A model generated the notes under the pieces. It saw only the letters and a program-made list of their open reading frames with translations, was not told the DNA's origin and searched no databases. 64,000 bases of DNA from Diphasiastrum complanatum. Lineage: Eukaryota; Streptophyta; Lycopodiopsida; Lycopodiales; Lycopodiaceae. Both the position numbers and the translations under genes were made by a program. Positions within the stretch are counted from its first letter, which is position 1. Every line of letters begins with the position of its first letter. This document shows, piece by piece, positions 13,137 through 30,199 of the stretch. Location of the stretch: positions 10,074,293 to 10,138,292 of the forward strand of contig CM055108.1 of the NCBI GenBank assembly GCA_029204225.1, read 5' to 3'.

Positions 13137-13493
13137 TCATAGTTTGAAAATTTGTATTGAGGCAAATTGTAAACTCTTTATGAGAGTAAGTGAATCATCT
13201 GATTTGACATGTGTTGTGATGGACTCTTGAAGACAAATCTTGCAAGTCCTTGTGAGACTCCAAGCCTCATTCACCTTTCCACAAAGGAAACACCTTTCCT
13301 TGGACTTGTCCTTCTTGTATTTGCATTTTGAACTTGAAGCTCCATCCTTCACCTCGGCCCCCTTGCTTTGGTTCTCCTTGGATGGACTGGTCTTCTTTTT
13401 GTAGCATCTTGAGAAAAAATATCCTCCCTTCCCACAAAGGTTGCACTCAGGATCCTTTCTTTCCTTCAATAGGATGCCACCTATTGATGCCAT
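13137..13493 (-). pseudogene. copia gag fragment with altered zinc knuckle
   Basis: A minus-strand frame of 118 codons contains CNLCGKGGYFFSRC, a gag-type zinc knuckle in which the usual His is Tyr. It is followed by a Lys/Ser-rich linker and a second incomplete cluster (CFLCGK). The remaining gag and all of pol are missing. It lies downstream, in the minus sense, of the LTR and primer-binding site at 15159-15990, and probably belongs to that element. Confidence 0.5.
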
Positions 13494-15158
13494 GTGAATA
13501 AAAACCTATGATATGATTCTACAAATGTAATTTGTGACTTTCAAGAGACTAGATTTGAACATCTTCAACAATCTAGAAGGATCTACAAAAGATCTAGCTC
13601 ACAAACCTAAGAATCAATCTTCATAGTAATGACTAGTCACTTGGAAACTTTGCTTTGATCACTAAGACAAAAGCACACAATCTTTGAATCAAATCACTAA
13701 AGAAATCAGATCCAATCTCCTATTGGACTCATCAAATACCAATGACTCTTTCTTTTGAAAGTTGAAATGGATATGAAAAAGATTTGACACCTAGATTTTC
13801 CTTTTCACTTGACTAGTTCTCTCAACACTTGAGATTCTTGAACAAAAGATGGGTTTTGTTTCAAAATACATGAAAATCAAACTTAATCACTTATTTTGGA
13901 CTCACTCTTGACCCAAATAATCTCACACTTGAGATTTAGAGTGAATTTGATTTGATTTGACAACAAACTATACCACCAATTTTTCACAAAGCTTAAAAAA
14001 TTAGACAACTAGAGATTCACAAAGATCTCAACCATGCATGAATACTCAAATATGGACTCCTACTCATTCTAGACATCCAATGGGATCACAAATTGACCCT
14101 CACACTCTCACAAAGAAAGTTGAATAGAACTAATTTGAGTTTCATACATACTATGTCAATTTTTGCCCAACAAATTGAATTCAATCACTCCTATTGGATT
14201 CCACCAATTACTCTACTTTTTAAGACTTGGAATGAAATTCAAGATCAAAAGTTGTGATTTTTCTCACTAATATATTGTGCTTCAAAGATCTAATGCCACT
14301 TAGAAAGATTTGATCACATAGGAGAAGACAAATTCTTCACCAATAACAACACATAATGAGCTTCTAGATCTTGCCCTCTCCAAAGGAAGGAACTCTTAGA
14401 AAATTGGATGTCTCTCTACACATTTGTCATAGACACCTTAATGACTCTTTTCAAACCTTACAATCACTCAAACAAATTGAGTAGGGTTGAACAATGTGAC
14501 TTGGATCTCAATCTCTTCTCTAGAACTCTCAATTGAAGCCAATCTATGTCAAATTCTACAAAAGATTTGCATAGATGCTCTATATGCACTAGAAACTCTC
14601 AAAGGTTTCACTTGGAGGACAGATCCAAGAATGTTTTCTAGAAAATTGATGCTTCTAAACTTGACCCTATCACTCTTGAACAAATCTAGAGTGATGGTAC
14701 AATGGATTTCAACCTCTCACCTTGCATATCACTCCTTAATCTATGATTTTTAGCAAAATCTCTCTCAACTTCAACATGCACTCAAAAAATCAGAGATAAT
14801 CAATTAATGCACCTAATTCAAGCTTCAAATGTAATTTCTTGGCTGATCTAATCCAAAAACTAATCAAGGAATTAGATTCTCTATAGAAAATGCTTGATTT
14901 TGCACCAAAAATCACTCAAATTGGGTACGTGAGTCAAATTCTACAAATTTTTGAAATTTCTCAGTCAAAACCGGAGCTGTACAGCCTCACACGTGTGAAA
15001 AGGGTTCCTACAGGCCACAACAAGATCTGGACCAAAAATTTTGAGGATAGCTATCAAATCCAACTCGCTACACAAAATTTGACTAGTTTCCAAAAACCTG
15101 CTAATTTTGGCTCTGATTTGGATTAACCCTATCAATTTCAACAAAAACTCTTGTACTT
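13494..15158 (-). other. leader region of a decayed minus-strand copia element
   Basis: This 1.7-kb stretch between a copia primer-binding site (15159-15171) and the gag scrap at 13137-13493 has no supported open frame. It is rich in short phrases of the CTCACACTTGA type, also found in the leader of the neighbouring element at 17807-18477. A CACACGTGTG palindrome lies at 14988-14997. Confidence 0.4.
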
Positions 15159-15171
15159 GGCTCTGATACCA
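15159..15171 (-). promoter_or_regulatory. copia primer-binding site (initiator tRNA-Met type)
   Basis: The reverse complement reads TGGTATCAGAGCC, the usual plant copia primer-binding site complementary to the 3' end of initiator tRNA-Met. It directly abuts the TG end of the LTR that follows on the plus-strand coordinates. Confidence 0.8.
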
Positions 15172-15985
15172 TGTGCAAAAAATACAAAAAGGACCAAGAG
15201 TGGATCCTAATCTGATCCTCAAGAGGGATTGGTTGTCAGATTACTTGATCTATCAATCTACTTCAGATTAAGATCAATCTAGATCAATTCTAGACACAAA
15301 ATCCTAACAAGAACAATCATTAATTGAAGGTAAGTGTACTTTATGGTTTCACACGTGTGAAACACTGTCTAAGTATGGACTCCAACCTGAAAATTAAGTA
15401 CACATTGATAGAACCTCAAAACAATCAAAACAAATGTAGACAAATGGAGAGAATCACTCAAAATTGCTTCCAAAACCAAGATTGGTGTCTCACATTGATT
15501 ATGGCCAAATGTGGCTCTATATATACAATAAGTGGGAGCTCGTGGTACTGATCATCCCTTTGATCCCACATGTGTGAAGGTGCTTTGTCATATGATGATT
15601 CATCGTGCAAAACTAACACTTGGACAAAACCTTCTATTTTGAGCACTTTTGGTCCATTTTCCTTCTATATGGAGATCTACTTGAAAATCTTCTAGAAGTC
15701 AAAATTCGTCTACTTCAGCTTATTCCACACATGTGAGCTGTCCTCTACACATGGAATGTGACACCTAACCAAAGGATGTGGCTCATGCAATCAATAGATT
15801 GATGCCATGTGTCATACTAGTTTTTGGCTTTTTTAGCCACTAGAACTTGAATTAAATCATATGTACACCTATATGATTATGGTACATGACAAGTACACTA
15901 TTTTCACACGTGGAAACAGGCTCCACACACGTGTAATCATCCTATATACAAGATTTTTGGCCTCTACCAAGCTTATTTTTGCATT
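15172..15985 (-). repeat. 5' LTR of a decayed minus-strand copia element (copy B)
   Basis: It begins at TGTGCAAAA next to the primer-binding site. The outer limit is estimated from where the coding remains of the neighbouring element resume (about 15990). Its first 100 bases resemble the LTR starting at 18491, sharing the phrases AGGACCA, TGGATC, TCACAAGAG-like and GATTGG, though the two have diverged clearly. It carries several CACACGTGTG/CACATGTGTG-like palindromes at 15350, about 15570, 15725, 15903 and 15924. Confidence 0.6.
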
Positions 15986-15989
15986 TTTC

Positions 15990-17806
15990 ACAAAAACTAT
16001 ACATCATTCCAAGGCATTTTGTGCACTTGAAGATACATCAATAAAACTCTTAAGTGCATACATAATGTTGCCAAAGACAACTTGCCTTGCTTGGTCCATC
16101 CGATCGAGCCTAGATGGCTCCATCTTGATACTCAAGGTTCTTCTTGGAGTCCTCAGGTCTTGAGCTTGCTCCTCCACTTGACTTGACTCCAAACCATCAA
16201 TGAATTGAATAAGGTGTTGATCCAAAAGTGCTTCTTCAAGCTTACAGATCTTCCACTTTTGAAAGATCACATTTCCACAATTAACAAATTTTTTGATGGA
16301 AAACAAGTAGATTCTACAATCTCTACTTGAAGAGCAAAACACTACCATTATTCTTATCATTGAAATAGGATAATCTTTAATCCTTACATTGGAAAGATCA
16401 TGCTCAAAGCATGTGGAACCAAAGATTTCCAATACAAATGATGTTTCATCTTTTATGACATTATTCAAGCTATTACAAAAATAGTTATCCAATGAAATTG
16501 CTTTATCAACAACATATGGAGATTTGAAAGCATCTAATTTCATTGTCTTGTCATAAAGAGTACTAAACACCATAGATCTTAAAGATAAGAAACAAGTCAC
16601 CTCATGTCTACTAATACTTTCCAAAAAGTATTCAAAGATAGTAGACTCTCCAATGCTCACCACCCTTGCAAGATGCACACTTGAATGAACAATTTGCATG
16701 CAATTTGATGACTCGGCCATTGCCAACACCATCTATCCTACACTCTTCATCATTTGCAGTGAAGACAAACTTTTTAGCATCATTGAATGAGTGTAAGTTT
16801 GAGAAAAAGTACTTTTCACAAGACATGTGAGAGCTAGCCCCACTGTCGATCCACCAATTGTCTCTTGAATTGCTATTGCTTGTTGGTGAGGATGTAGATG
16901 CCATCAAGAATACATCTACTTCATCCTCCTCCTCCTCCTTTGCAAGGTTTCCTTGTTTGTCCTCCTCCACTTGTGCCCTTAGCATCTTGTAGCATTCAGA
17001 TGCATAATGCCCCTTCTTGCCACAAAAGAAGCATTTCTGCTTTGACTTGTCCTTTGAGCTTGATGCATCATCCTCTTATTTGGCCTCCTTTGGATGCTTC
17101 TTCTTTCCATTGGTCTTCTTTTTTCCCTTGAATGAGAAATTGGCTTTCTCATCACCATCCTGCAAAGACAAGGAACTCATCCTAGATTTTGCATGGAGCA
17201 TCCTACACTCTTCAACCACTAATACACTATGAAGTTTTTCTATAGTTGGCAAATTGTCTTGGATGGCAAAACTTTGGACCAAATTTGCAAAGTCATTTCC
17301 TAGACCATTAAGGACAATTTTTACAAGCTCTGCATCATGAATCTTCTCTCCAATGGAAGCCAACTCCCTATTTAGAGACTTGATTATGAGTACTTGATTA
17401 TGAGTACATAGTCTTGTGCACTCTCCTCACTTCTCCTCATGCTTTGCAAAATATGATTTCTGAGCATAAGAACTCTAGAAGTGTTGCTAGATTCATAGAT
17501 TGATTTTAAAAACTCCCAAGCCTCTTTAGCACTAGTACATGTTGATACTTCTCTCAACAAATCATTGCTCACATTCATCTTCACACAATGAAGTGCAAGC
17601 CTAGATCTCTTCTTGTATCTAGCTAACTCCTTTTCACCTAGAGGTTCATCTTCATTTTCAATCAGAAACTCATAAAGGTCTTGGAGCACCAAGAGTGACT
17701 CCATCCTAACCTTCCAAATAGCATAATTTGTAGAATTCAATCTCTCACTAGCTTCTAGAAGGTATGCTCCAGTAGATCCCATCTTACTAGTGACTTCTAC
17801 AAACAA
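15990..17806 (-). pseudogene. truncated copia gag-pol (copy A)
   Basis: Reading on the minus strand, gag starts at about 17790 with a segment closely similar to the intact copia at 51743 (LLEASERLNSTNYAIWKVRM). It continues through 17363-17076 in a second frame. The protease motif WWIDSGASSHM follows at about 16850. A later stretch matches the spacer between integrase and reverse transcriptase (TPRRTLSIKMEPSRL). Most of integrase is replaced by unrelated sequence, there are several frame breaks, and the copy stops at the start of reverse transcriptase, where the LTR of copy B begins. No functional product is possible. Confidence 0.85.
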
Positions 17807-17813
17807 GAAATAG

Positions 17814-18155
17814 ATTTGATTGACTTGAAACTCACAAAGGTCTCACACTTGCAGTGTTTCACTCAAATTTGATTTCTAATCCAACAAATGGACCTATGAT
17901 CACAGTTCTATCACTCCCTCACAAAGCTAGAATGAAGATAAGATGAAGTGAAAACTACTTTCAAACAAATCTTGCCAAGAAATGGATTTGATTGTCTCTA
18001 GAAACTCACTTAGGTCTCTCTCTTGTAACGTTTCACTCAATTAGATTTCTAATCCAACAAATGGACTTATAATCTCAGTTCTAGCACTCGCTCACAAAGT
18101 TGGAATGAAGATAAGATGATGTGAAATCTACTTACAATCAAATCTGGCCAATTTT
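17814..18155 (-). repeat. tandem duplication of about 172 bp in a copia leader
   Basis: Two adjacent units begin with GATTTGATTG at about 17816 and about 17987. Both contain the phrases TTCTAATCCAACAAATGGAC and GAATGAAGATAAGATGA. They lie between the primer-binding site and the gag start of copy A, so the duplication lengthened the leader of that element. Confidence 0.7.
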
Positions 18156-18477
18156 GGGTATTTTTAGATCTCATGAAACAAATTCAAATCTAATCAATGG
18201 CACTTGATCTTGGTAGCTTATCCTAAGATTTCCACCAAAAATTACATCAAGAGCTCACAAATTGAATTTTTTAGGATCAAATGAATACCATGCATTAAAT
18301 GAAGGTTCAAAGGTGCCCACACATGTGGACAGTACGGATTTGGACCCCTACCAAGTTTGGGATCAAATCTCCTCACCAAAATCAAGATTCTAGCTTGCCC
18401 TCTCAATACTAGTTTTTAGCACCAAAACTTGCTAAAAATGGATTTGCATTAGATCAATGGCTTATGCTCTTGTACTT

Positions 18478-18490
18478 GGCTCTGATACCA
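18478..18490 (-). promoter_or_regulatory. copia primer-binding site (initiator tRNA-Met type), copy A
   Basis: The reverse complement reads TGGTATCAGAGCC and abuts the LTR beginning TGTGAAAGTACTG at 18491. It lies about 690 bases upstream, in the minus sense, of the gag start of copy A. Confidence 0.85.
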
Positions 18491-19055
18491 TGTGAAAGTA
18501 CTGTACTTTAGGACCATAAATGGATCTGTAAAAGATCCACAAGAGTGATTGGATGCTTGCTTAACAATCTATCAGTAAACTAGACACAAAAAAGTTGATG
18601 TAGATTGGCAATTTGACAAACAACAAGCATTAACAATCAAAAGCATTGATCAACATTGAAATCCAAGCCCACACATGTGTACTACAGGCTTTAGTATGGC
18701 CTTCAACCTGAGAAACAAGTATAAGTTGATTTGGTTGCTGGAGCTTGGAATACATAGCAAATTCGACTTCCTTCTTGAAGTTAGGTGGATTTCCAGCATG
18801 CAATAAGGAAGTTAACTCACCCTTCTTGCCCTAAAATGAAACCCTAGCCTAGATCCTAGAGTTATGCTTGGTAGGTAGCTAGTTGGTCAAATTTTCACCT
18901 TGAACTTAGGTGTAGGTCCTATAAAGTAGGAATGACCACCAAATAGACATGACCAACTCTCTTGACTTGACCTAAACTACATAAGGATGGGTTTCCCATG
19001 TGGAATCCTCACATGTGTGGGACCCACTTGTGTACACAATTTACACTATTCTACA
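18491..19055 (-). repeat. 5' LTR of copia copy A (outer end uncertain)
   Basis: The inner edge is fixed by the primer-binding site. The outer edge is only estimated from a possible CA end near 19053. The sequence shows LTR-like features, including repeated CACATGTG palindromes near 18308 (leader), 18668 and 19007, and similarity in its first 100 bases to the LTR at 15172. Confidence 0.5.
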
Positions 19056-19329
19056 TGGTTTTTGATCAAGCTAGATTTGCCAACTTTTGGCAATTCTTCA
19101 CATTTCTGTTAGATTTCATTCTTGAAATCATTTGTAATGTGGAACTATTCTGCAGTTTTACTTGCATTATCGAGACAATGTCGAAGGTATCGAAACCATA
19201 TGCAAGAATTCTCGTCAAAACAATTTCAAGGGATTATCGAACAAAGTTCAAATCAACTAAAAATCATAGATTGTCGAGGGTTCCAAAATCGACTTAAAAA
19301 GATTGAATAGTGGAACCTTATCCGTTACA

Positions 19330-19665
19330 TTTTAAGTCCAATCTCGTAGCCCCACGTGGCACTTGCTACGTGGATAAACGACATATTTCTTTGGGTTGTG
19401 CCATCAAAAACTATAAATAGATCAATAGATCAGATTAGTTTCAAGTTGAATCAAGTTGTTTTTTACACAAGTTATTATTCTTCTTCTTCTCTCTGTTCCG
19501 CCATAGGTGTAGACTAATTAGTAATAAGCTATCACGATTACAGTCTATGTAAGAGCGAAATTTATAGTAGAAAGAGATGCAGTATTAACATAGTGCAATC
19601 AGAGTAGACAACGAAAGCATCAAGCATCTGTAATCATCATCTTCAATACAGCCCCTTATGGAAAT
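19330..19665 (+). repeat. candidate solo LTR remnant with TATA box
   Basis: A CTATAAATAG box at 19411-19420 is followed by a pyrimidine-rich stretch (TTCTTCTTCTTCTCTC) and then by U5-like sequence. This arrangement is typical of a plant LTR core promoter. No primer-binding site, polypurine tract or coding sequence is attached, and the ends were not located. A stray host promoter is an alternative. Confidence 0.3.
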
Positions 19666-19694
19666 TACATTCAATATCATGACTTTTTTTTTCT

Positions 19695-19870
19695 TTTTGA
19701 ATTTTTTAGAAAATTGTTGCCTTCAAAATCCTACAAGAGAAGGCTCTTGCTGGCCAAAGTTCTTCGAATGCTACAATTTCTCGATAAATACTATATTTGA
19801 AAATACCTCACACTTTTGTCGAAGCAAGCCTAGGCATGGAATCATGTTCATAATGGCCTGGGTAGCCTAC
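19695..19870 (+). repeat. dispersed repeat shared with 27785-27965
   Basis: About 175 bases align with the later copy through the phrases CTTCAAAATCCTA, AAGGCTCTTG / AAGACTCTTG, TAAATACT and AATCATG(C/T)TCATAAT, at moderate identity. Both copies lie next to copia sequence. The family is not recognised. Confidence 0.5.
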
Positions 19871-21346
19871 TTGAGCCTACCATTATGACCATAAAGAAGT
19901 CTAGGTAGGAAAAATGAATGAAAGCCCTTTCAATATCTATGCTTGGTAAAGAATCGAGCCAAGGGGCTTTACATCCCTTCCCTTGAACTCCCATACATAT
20001 AGCCTTCGCCCCAAGACTTAACTCTAAATACAAAAGGTTTAAAACGGGCTAAGAGATGAAATGAACTTATCCTAGTTATAAATCTTCAAGTAGATATATA
20101 ACGTTCTACTTTTTGAGGTTTCTTAAGTTTTTTTCCCCTCAATCCCCATATTCTAGAGTGCATACATAAGTATAATAAAGTCTATTAAGTTTTCATAGAT
20201 TAATTATTCAATGATGATCCTACCTTCATCACACACTACAAAACTTGGGTTTAAAATCCTCTATTTATCTATAAAATTTTTGGTAACAAATGCATATTTG
20301 TTTATCTGCACTTGTTTGCTTGTTGAGATTGTATAGAGGCAAAGGCTACTTGTCATTTCACCACATGAACATAGAACATTGAAAGGCTGGCTATAACTGT
20401 GTTATTTCATAAGCATTGAGGGTAGATCTGTGCCAGCAATAGAAGGTTCTTACTTAATGGAGTTCACAGAAGCATTGCAGTAACTAATTGGCATAAAATC
20501 AGATTCGTGTATGAATCGGATCACAAACTTGATGTTTCTGGTTTCAAGATTTTTGTGCTGACATTTCCCATATGCCTGTCTATTTGTCACACAAATTGTA
20601 GACGCAACTGCAAATCCCAATCAATAACGAAATATTGCATACAAACAATTGACAGGCATTTCTAATGACTTCACGGTATCTCAAATCCATGAAAATTTAA
20701 AGGCTGAGACTTTCCACTGTGTAAAGACTTTATCATTTCATCCTTGGAATAAAATTTATGCAGTCAAGGACATTACAACTTTGAAGTACCTTCACAGGAT
20801 GAGCCTGTGGGCTTTAGATCTATAGTGCCCTTGGCTCCTACAAGCCCGGATCTTTAAATCTTGAAGTTTTTGAAAATACACTAGCAAATTCAGGGAAGGT
20901 AAATTCTGTGTGCTTGTAAATTCGGTTACTTTTTACATGAAGTTTCCAGGTTCAATGAAGTTTTGCTTCAAACAAATGGATTTCCAAACGGACAGGAATT
21001 TGGACTTGACAAGGTATGCACATTGCTGATAAACGTGCAAAGAATGTCAGATACAACCCATCAATTCCAGCTGCCATATATGATGCATTTAGGCATCAAC
21101 GTTTGTTGTGAGCCTAGAGGAGTACAAAGAGGATACCATAGCTTGTACTTTTTTCTATTTCAGAGTATTTGAATGCCCACAACTTGAATTAGCTTCAGTA
21201 AGAATAGATGATATCCTCAAGCTTGATAGCACACCACCAAAAGTCCCAAACAGAGTGTGTGGCTCTTCAATCCATGTTACCCCTCGTGATAAAATACATT
21301 AGAATGTGGCACATTTGATGTCAAGACGAGTATGACAAGAAGATCC
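19871..21346. other. region beyond the 3' end of the cystinosin gene, no gene supported
   Basis: Short open frames on both strands (longest about 70 codons) carry no recognisable motif. The right part probably includes the 3' untranslated region of the minus-strand cystinosin gene. Confidence 0.35.
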
Positions 21347-25374
<4,028 letters not shown>

Positions 25375-25822
25375 CTTCTCAGCTAATCGCTTTTTTCTCC
25401 CACTAATCTCTTTACCCAGCTCGAGGACTAGCTCCTTCTCAAGAATGTCATCAATTTCTCATTTCTGTGTTTTCATAGCAACCAAACCATTTCATCAACT
25501 CGTTCCTTTCCGCTGCTAATCAATCAGCAACTGCAACGCAATTTCCACCTTCATCTGCTTGCTTGCTCCAGAAAAAGCAAACTAATAACTAGAAAGCTGA
25601 ATCACTGGGTATCCTTCTTATTCCTGGAGGACTAGCGTCGTCGCCCGATTCTTCTTCTTGTGGGTTTGCAACTGCCAGCAGTGGCAAGTCTGCCCACCAT
25701 CCTGGATAAGCTGCACACAATGCGCCTTTCTTCACTTACCACCACATACTATCATCCATCACATGCCAACTACAGTCACTAGCAGGAGAAAGATGATGAG
25801 ATCCTTCTATTTCTGAGCAACC

Positions 25823-25906
<84 letters not shown>

Positions 25907-26890
25907 GTATCACCTTCACATATTTGATGAAAGAATGATGTACATTGTATGTGGTCAGGGATCAGGAATTTGGCCTATTTATATACAAGGATCTGTCTTT
26001 TTTAAGGATCTCTAAACAATCCCCTATAGTTGATATAGTGTGATTTGAAAGAATCTTAAATTTGCAAAAATGTTGACTCCTTGAGCGAAGCCATGCTTTA
26101 AATATTTTAATAAAGATTTGAGGGTGCTTTGACTTTCACAAATGTTTTCATAAAGTTTACCAAGGTCACACTACGTTATCATTTTGACTACCATTGTTCA
26201 CCCATATCATTTTGAGTAACATCAGACACCCTTAAACAAGAGAGTGTGATTTCTCATTGAAAGATAGCAAAGCTATTTATATTAGAAGATGACTCATGGA
26301 AAGGTTACTTGGAATCCGTTCCCTCAGACAAAAAATTTAGAGGGGTTTCAAGACAAAATGTATAGTATTGTGGATGTCACATTACACTTATTGTCTATGT
26401 TAAATATATAACTTGCCTCACAACTTTGAAAACCAAGATTCCTTACCTACATAATGAATCTGGCAAATATTTACGTAAATGCCACAATCATCCTAATGTA
26501 TTATAGAAGGCGCCGACGAACATAGGGCCCGGTTCACATTCCCAAACTTTTAGTCTCTACAACGTGCTTAGGCCCTATAAATCCTGCAATGGGTGACGGT
26601 GGCTGGGTCTGCTACATCTCATCTCCCTTCATTAGCTGACTCACCACCTCTTCACTTTTCTGATCTGCTGCAGTCAGTTGGCAAACTCCCACTAACATCA
26701 TCATAGTTTATGCACTTTTATTTTTAATGCAAGGATCTGGATTAATCTTAGCTTTACTGCAAGCTTCGCTCTTGTTTGAGCTTACTTTTGCTTAAACTTC
26801 CCCTTCGGGGTGTATATATCTTTTTCATCAATGTACCTACTAGTTTTTTCTATGAATAAATGCACCAAGGTATTTCTTCTTTAGTCTTGG
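25375..26890. other. 5' flank of the cystinosin gene and intergenic DNA
   Basis: It contains the presumed 5' untranslated region and promoter of the minus-strand cystinosin gene, though no core promoter element could be fixed. A CT run at about 25827-25886 passes directly into an AT run at 25887-25906. No coding sequence is supported. Confidence 0.4.
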
Positions 26891-27012
26891 TAGGAGAAGG
26901 CATCGGACATAGGACAATATGCCCGATTTGGACTCCCAAATTTTTTTTAGGCTTGACCTAAAAGTATTGGGAGTCTAAACCATGCATAATGTCTCGTGTC
27001 CAATGACTTTCA
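26891..27012. repeat. short foldback element
   Basis: Two arms of roughly 50 bases face each other around a short AT-rich loop. GGACATAGGACAATATGCCC...GGACTCCCAA on the left is matched on the other strand by sequence reading GGACACGAGACATTATGCAT...AGACTCCCAA. This is consistent with a small MITE. No target duplication was identified. Confidence 0.55.
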
Positions 27013-27968
27013 TTGCATAATGGGTATATATGGTTTTTTGTCACATGATCCTTATGAGATGACATCAATATCTCGATTTGGATTTACGGAACTTCCCGAA
27101 TGACGACCAATTTTTTTTTTCTTCATCTTTCCTCCTCTTTGACATGTAACTATGGCAGGTGGGCAGTGCTCGGGAAAATTGGAAAAGTATCGGAATGGAA
27201 CCGACAAGTTTTCTCAAAAATCGGTATCATAAAATGTCCGACGATTTTTTATACAAGCATATATACCTTTTATAAGTAAAGGTCTTCAAAATACTGAGAA
27301 GTTTTATAAATTGCAAGTTTTTTGAGGAACTCAAAAGAGGTTTCTCAAACACTGGCGAGTAGGTGGGTTTCTTCCTTGCCTCAAAGAGGTAGGTAAGTTG
27401 CATCTTGTGCATTATACTTCTAAGCAACCTAAAAAATGGGCAAGCGCAATGAGCTGCACCAAGCTATTTTGCATGTTCTATGAGGTAGGTCATACATGTA
27501 TGCCATGGAATGGCCTGTCACCTGTCTATTTTAGAGGTTGTAGTTGAGGAATGGCTTCTCCTAGTCCCTTGGCCACTATCCCATCTCTTGGAACACCATC
27601 TTGAATGGATAGGTGGTAGGCCATTCCATAGTACATGAGTGCTTGCACGACTAGGATGCATTTTTATGGAACTTTGTGTTCATGAGTTTCCCAAGTTTTG
27701 AGCACTATGAAATAGTGCACTAAAAACCTTCATTGAGATTACCTCTAATCTCCTACTCTTTTTTTAATGTTACGATTGTCAGATTTTAGAAAGCATTGGC
27801 TTCAAAATCCTATAAGTGAAGACTCTTGTCAGCTAGAATTCATAGAAGCTAGATTTTGTTGGCAAGTATTGTATTCGTAAATACTTAAGGCTTTTGCTGG
27901 AGCAATCTTGGTGCCAAAATCATGCTCATAATAGCCATCTCGATGTTTATGCCAGGTATAGTCCCCTA
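27013..27968. other. intergenic, includes dispersed repeat copy
   Basis: No gene is supported. The right end (about 27785-27965) is the second copy of the dispersed repeat described at 19695-19870, and it directly adjoins the deletion-derivative copia. Confidence 0.45.
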
Positions 27969-28062
27969 TGCTAGAATTTCAATGCTAAACTTCACACTTC
28001 GCTCTATTCATTATAGGCTAAGCTAGTTGTACTATAAATTATAGGTCAATTCCTAAGCCCCT

Positions 28063-28185
<123 letters not shown>

Positions 28186-29230
28186 ATTGTACTTGTCTTT
28201 CAAAATGCAATACAATGTTGTGTGAATTTCTCTCCTCATGTTGTTGATGGTGTTCATGCTAATTATAGTGTGATCATTTACAGGGTATTAGAGCTTCTAT
28301 GATCTGGAGTGACTACTCAGTAGATGTATGGTGAAAATTACATGCTTTGACAATTTTTTTAGTCTTTTTAGCTATCAGACTTTGGGTGAATAGTATTCAC
28401 TAATTTGTTGACCAAACCAATGAAGTAAAGCTTCAACAATAGCGTCAAAAAAGAGCATTGCAACCATTCAACAAGAGGTGGAGTGGTTTGGGAGCATGAA
28501 GTGTGCAAAGTCTAAGAAGTTTAATGTGATTTCTAACAAAACTGATTAGTGCATTTAATTCGTGAAAATCAATCATTTGTGTAGAAAACATTAGTTGTGA
28601 GTGTGTTTAGTGTGATATAGCTATGCGCACTTCTTCTGCACATAATCTCAGTAATGAAAATTCAATTGGAGAATAGGTTCCAACACATGAAGCTGTGGGT
28701 GAAATCTATTTAAAAACGTGTTGGTATGAAAATATAAGCCTCTGCCATAGAGGCTTGAGGCCCTTGTGCAAGAGGGGGAGGTGATAGATTTGGTTGTGGA
28801 ATACACCAATAAAGAGGAGACAACTCATATTGTGGATCATTCAATTGGTTTCAAGGATGATCAAATGATGATGCAAATCAAAGTCATTGGCACCAAGGCC
28901 AAGATTGAGGCAATTCAAGTCAAAAGATACTTGGAATTATAATAAGCCTGGTCATTGGGAGGGTGAGTGCTTCAAGAAGAGAAAAGAAGCAAGACAATGT
29001 AAAGACAAATGGTAGGTGACAATTAGCCAACCACTAGCAAATTGACGAGGTGCAATATGAAGGTGATAAAGAGGCGATAGATCGAATTTGTTCATTATGA
29101 ATTTAATGATAATTGATAATTTCAATGATACCTAGTACATCGACAATGGAGTCCAAGCACTTGACCTCAAGGAAAGAATGATTCTTGGAGTTTAGCGATA
29201 TTCATAATGTCGATGAGGTTGGAGAAGTAG

Positions 29231-29720
29231 ATGGTCATCTACTACTTGTCAAAAGGTAACTATGGCCTGAGATACGAGCAACATGAAACATCATTTTTGG
29301 TGGGTTATAATGATATAGACTGGGCAAACAATATAGATGAATTAAGATCTATGACTGGCTATAGTTTCAACATTGGTACAACTACAGTCTGTTGGAGTAG
29401 TAAAAAACAACATACGATGGCATTATCCTCTATAGAAGCTAAGTATCATGCTCTCAATAGTGCTATGTACAGAGGAAGCAATTTGGTTAGGTAGATTGCT
29501 TGATGACTTCGGTCAACCACATGTAACCATTGTCTCATGTAATAATCAAAGCTATATTTGCCTTGCTAAAAGTTCAGTGGTACATGCTCAAACAAAACAC
29601 ATAGAATGACATTACCATTTGGTTCAAGATAAATTACATGATGTTGCCATTGATATTTTCTATTGTAGATCTAAAAATCAAGTAGAAGATATTATTACAA
29701 AATCATTAGGTAGAATAAAA
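29231..29720 (+). pseudogene. copia RNase H remnant
   Basis: Visible blocks are a segment containing SFLVGYNDIDWANNIDE, then SMTGYSFNIGTTTVCWSSKK, ALSSIEAKYHAL, and in a shifted frame HLVQDKLHD and an IDIFYCRSKNQ segment. These are the copia RNase H motifs in order. It is the only pol domain left in the element at 27969-30146. Confidence 0.8.
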
Positions 29721-29875
29721 TTTGAGAAATTTTGCTGTTAATTAGGTATAGAGGAGTGTAATTTTATGATAGAGAAAGAGTGTTAGAAATTGAATGCTAA
29801 ACTTCACTCTTCACTCTTTCCATTCTAGGCTAACCTATCTGTACTCTTGATTATAGGTCAACTCCTAAACCCCTA

Positions 29876-30048
<173 letters not shown>

Positions 30049-30199
30049 TGTCCTTTCCTTTTAGTATGCAATACAAAGTTGTATGGTTATCTCTCCTCCT
30101 TATGTTGTGGATGGTTCTCATGCTAATGATAGTGTGATTATTTACACCCTTGCCAATGAATTTCCACAAGGATAGCCTTTCAAGTAAAACTGCAAAATA

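Noticed and set aside
15861-17232. Plus-strand open frames at 15861-16163, 16898-17131 and 17017-17232
   Set aside because: They lie opposite the clearly recognisable minus-strand copia gag-pol and carry no motif of their own.
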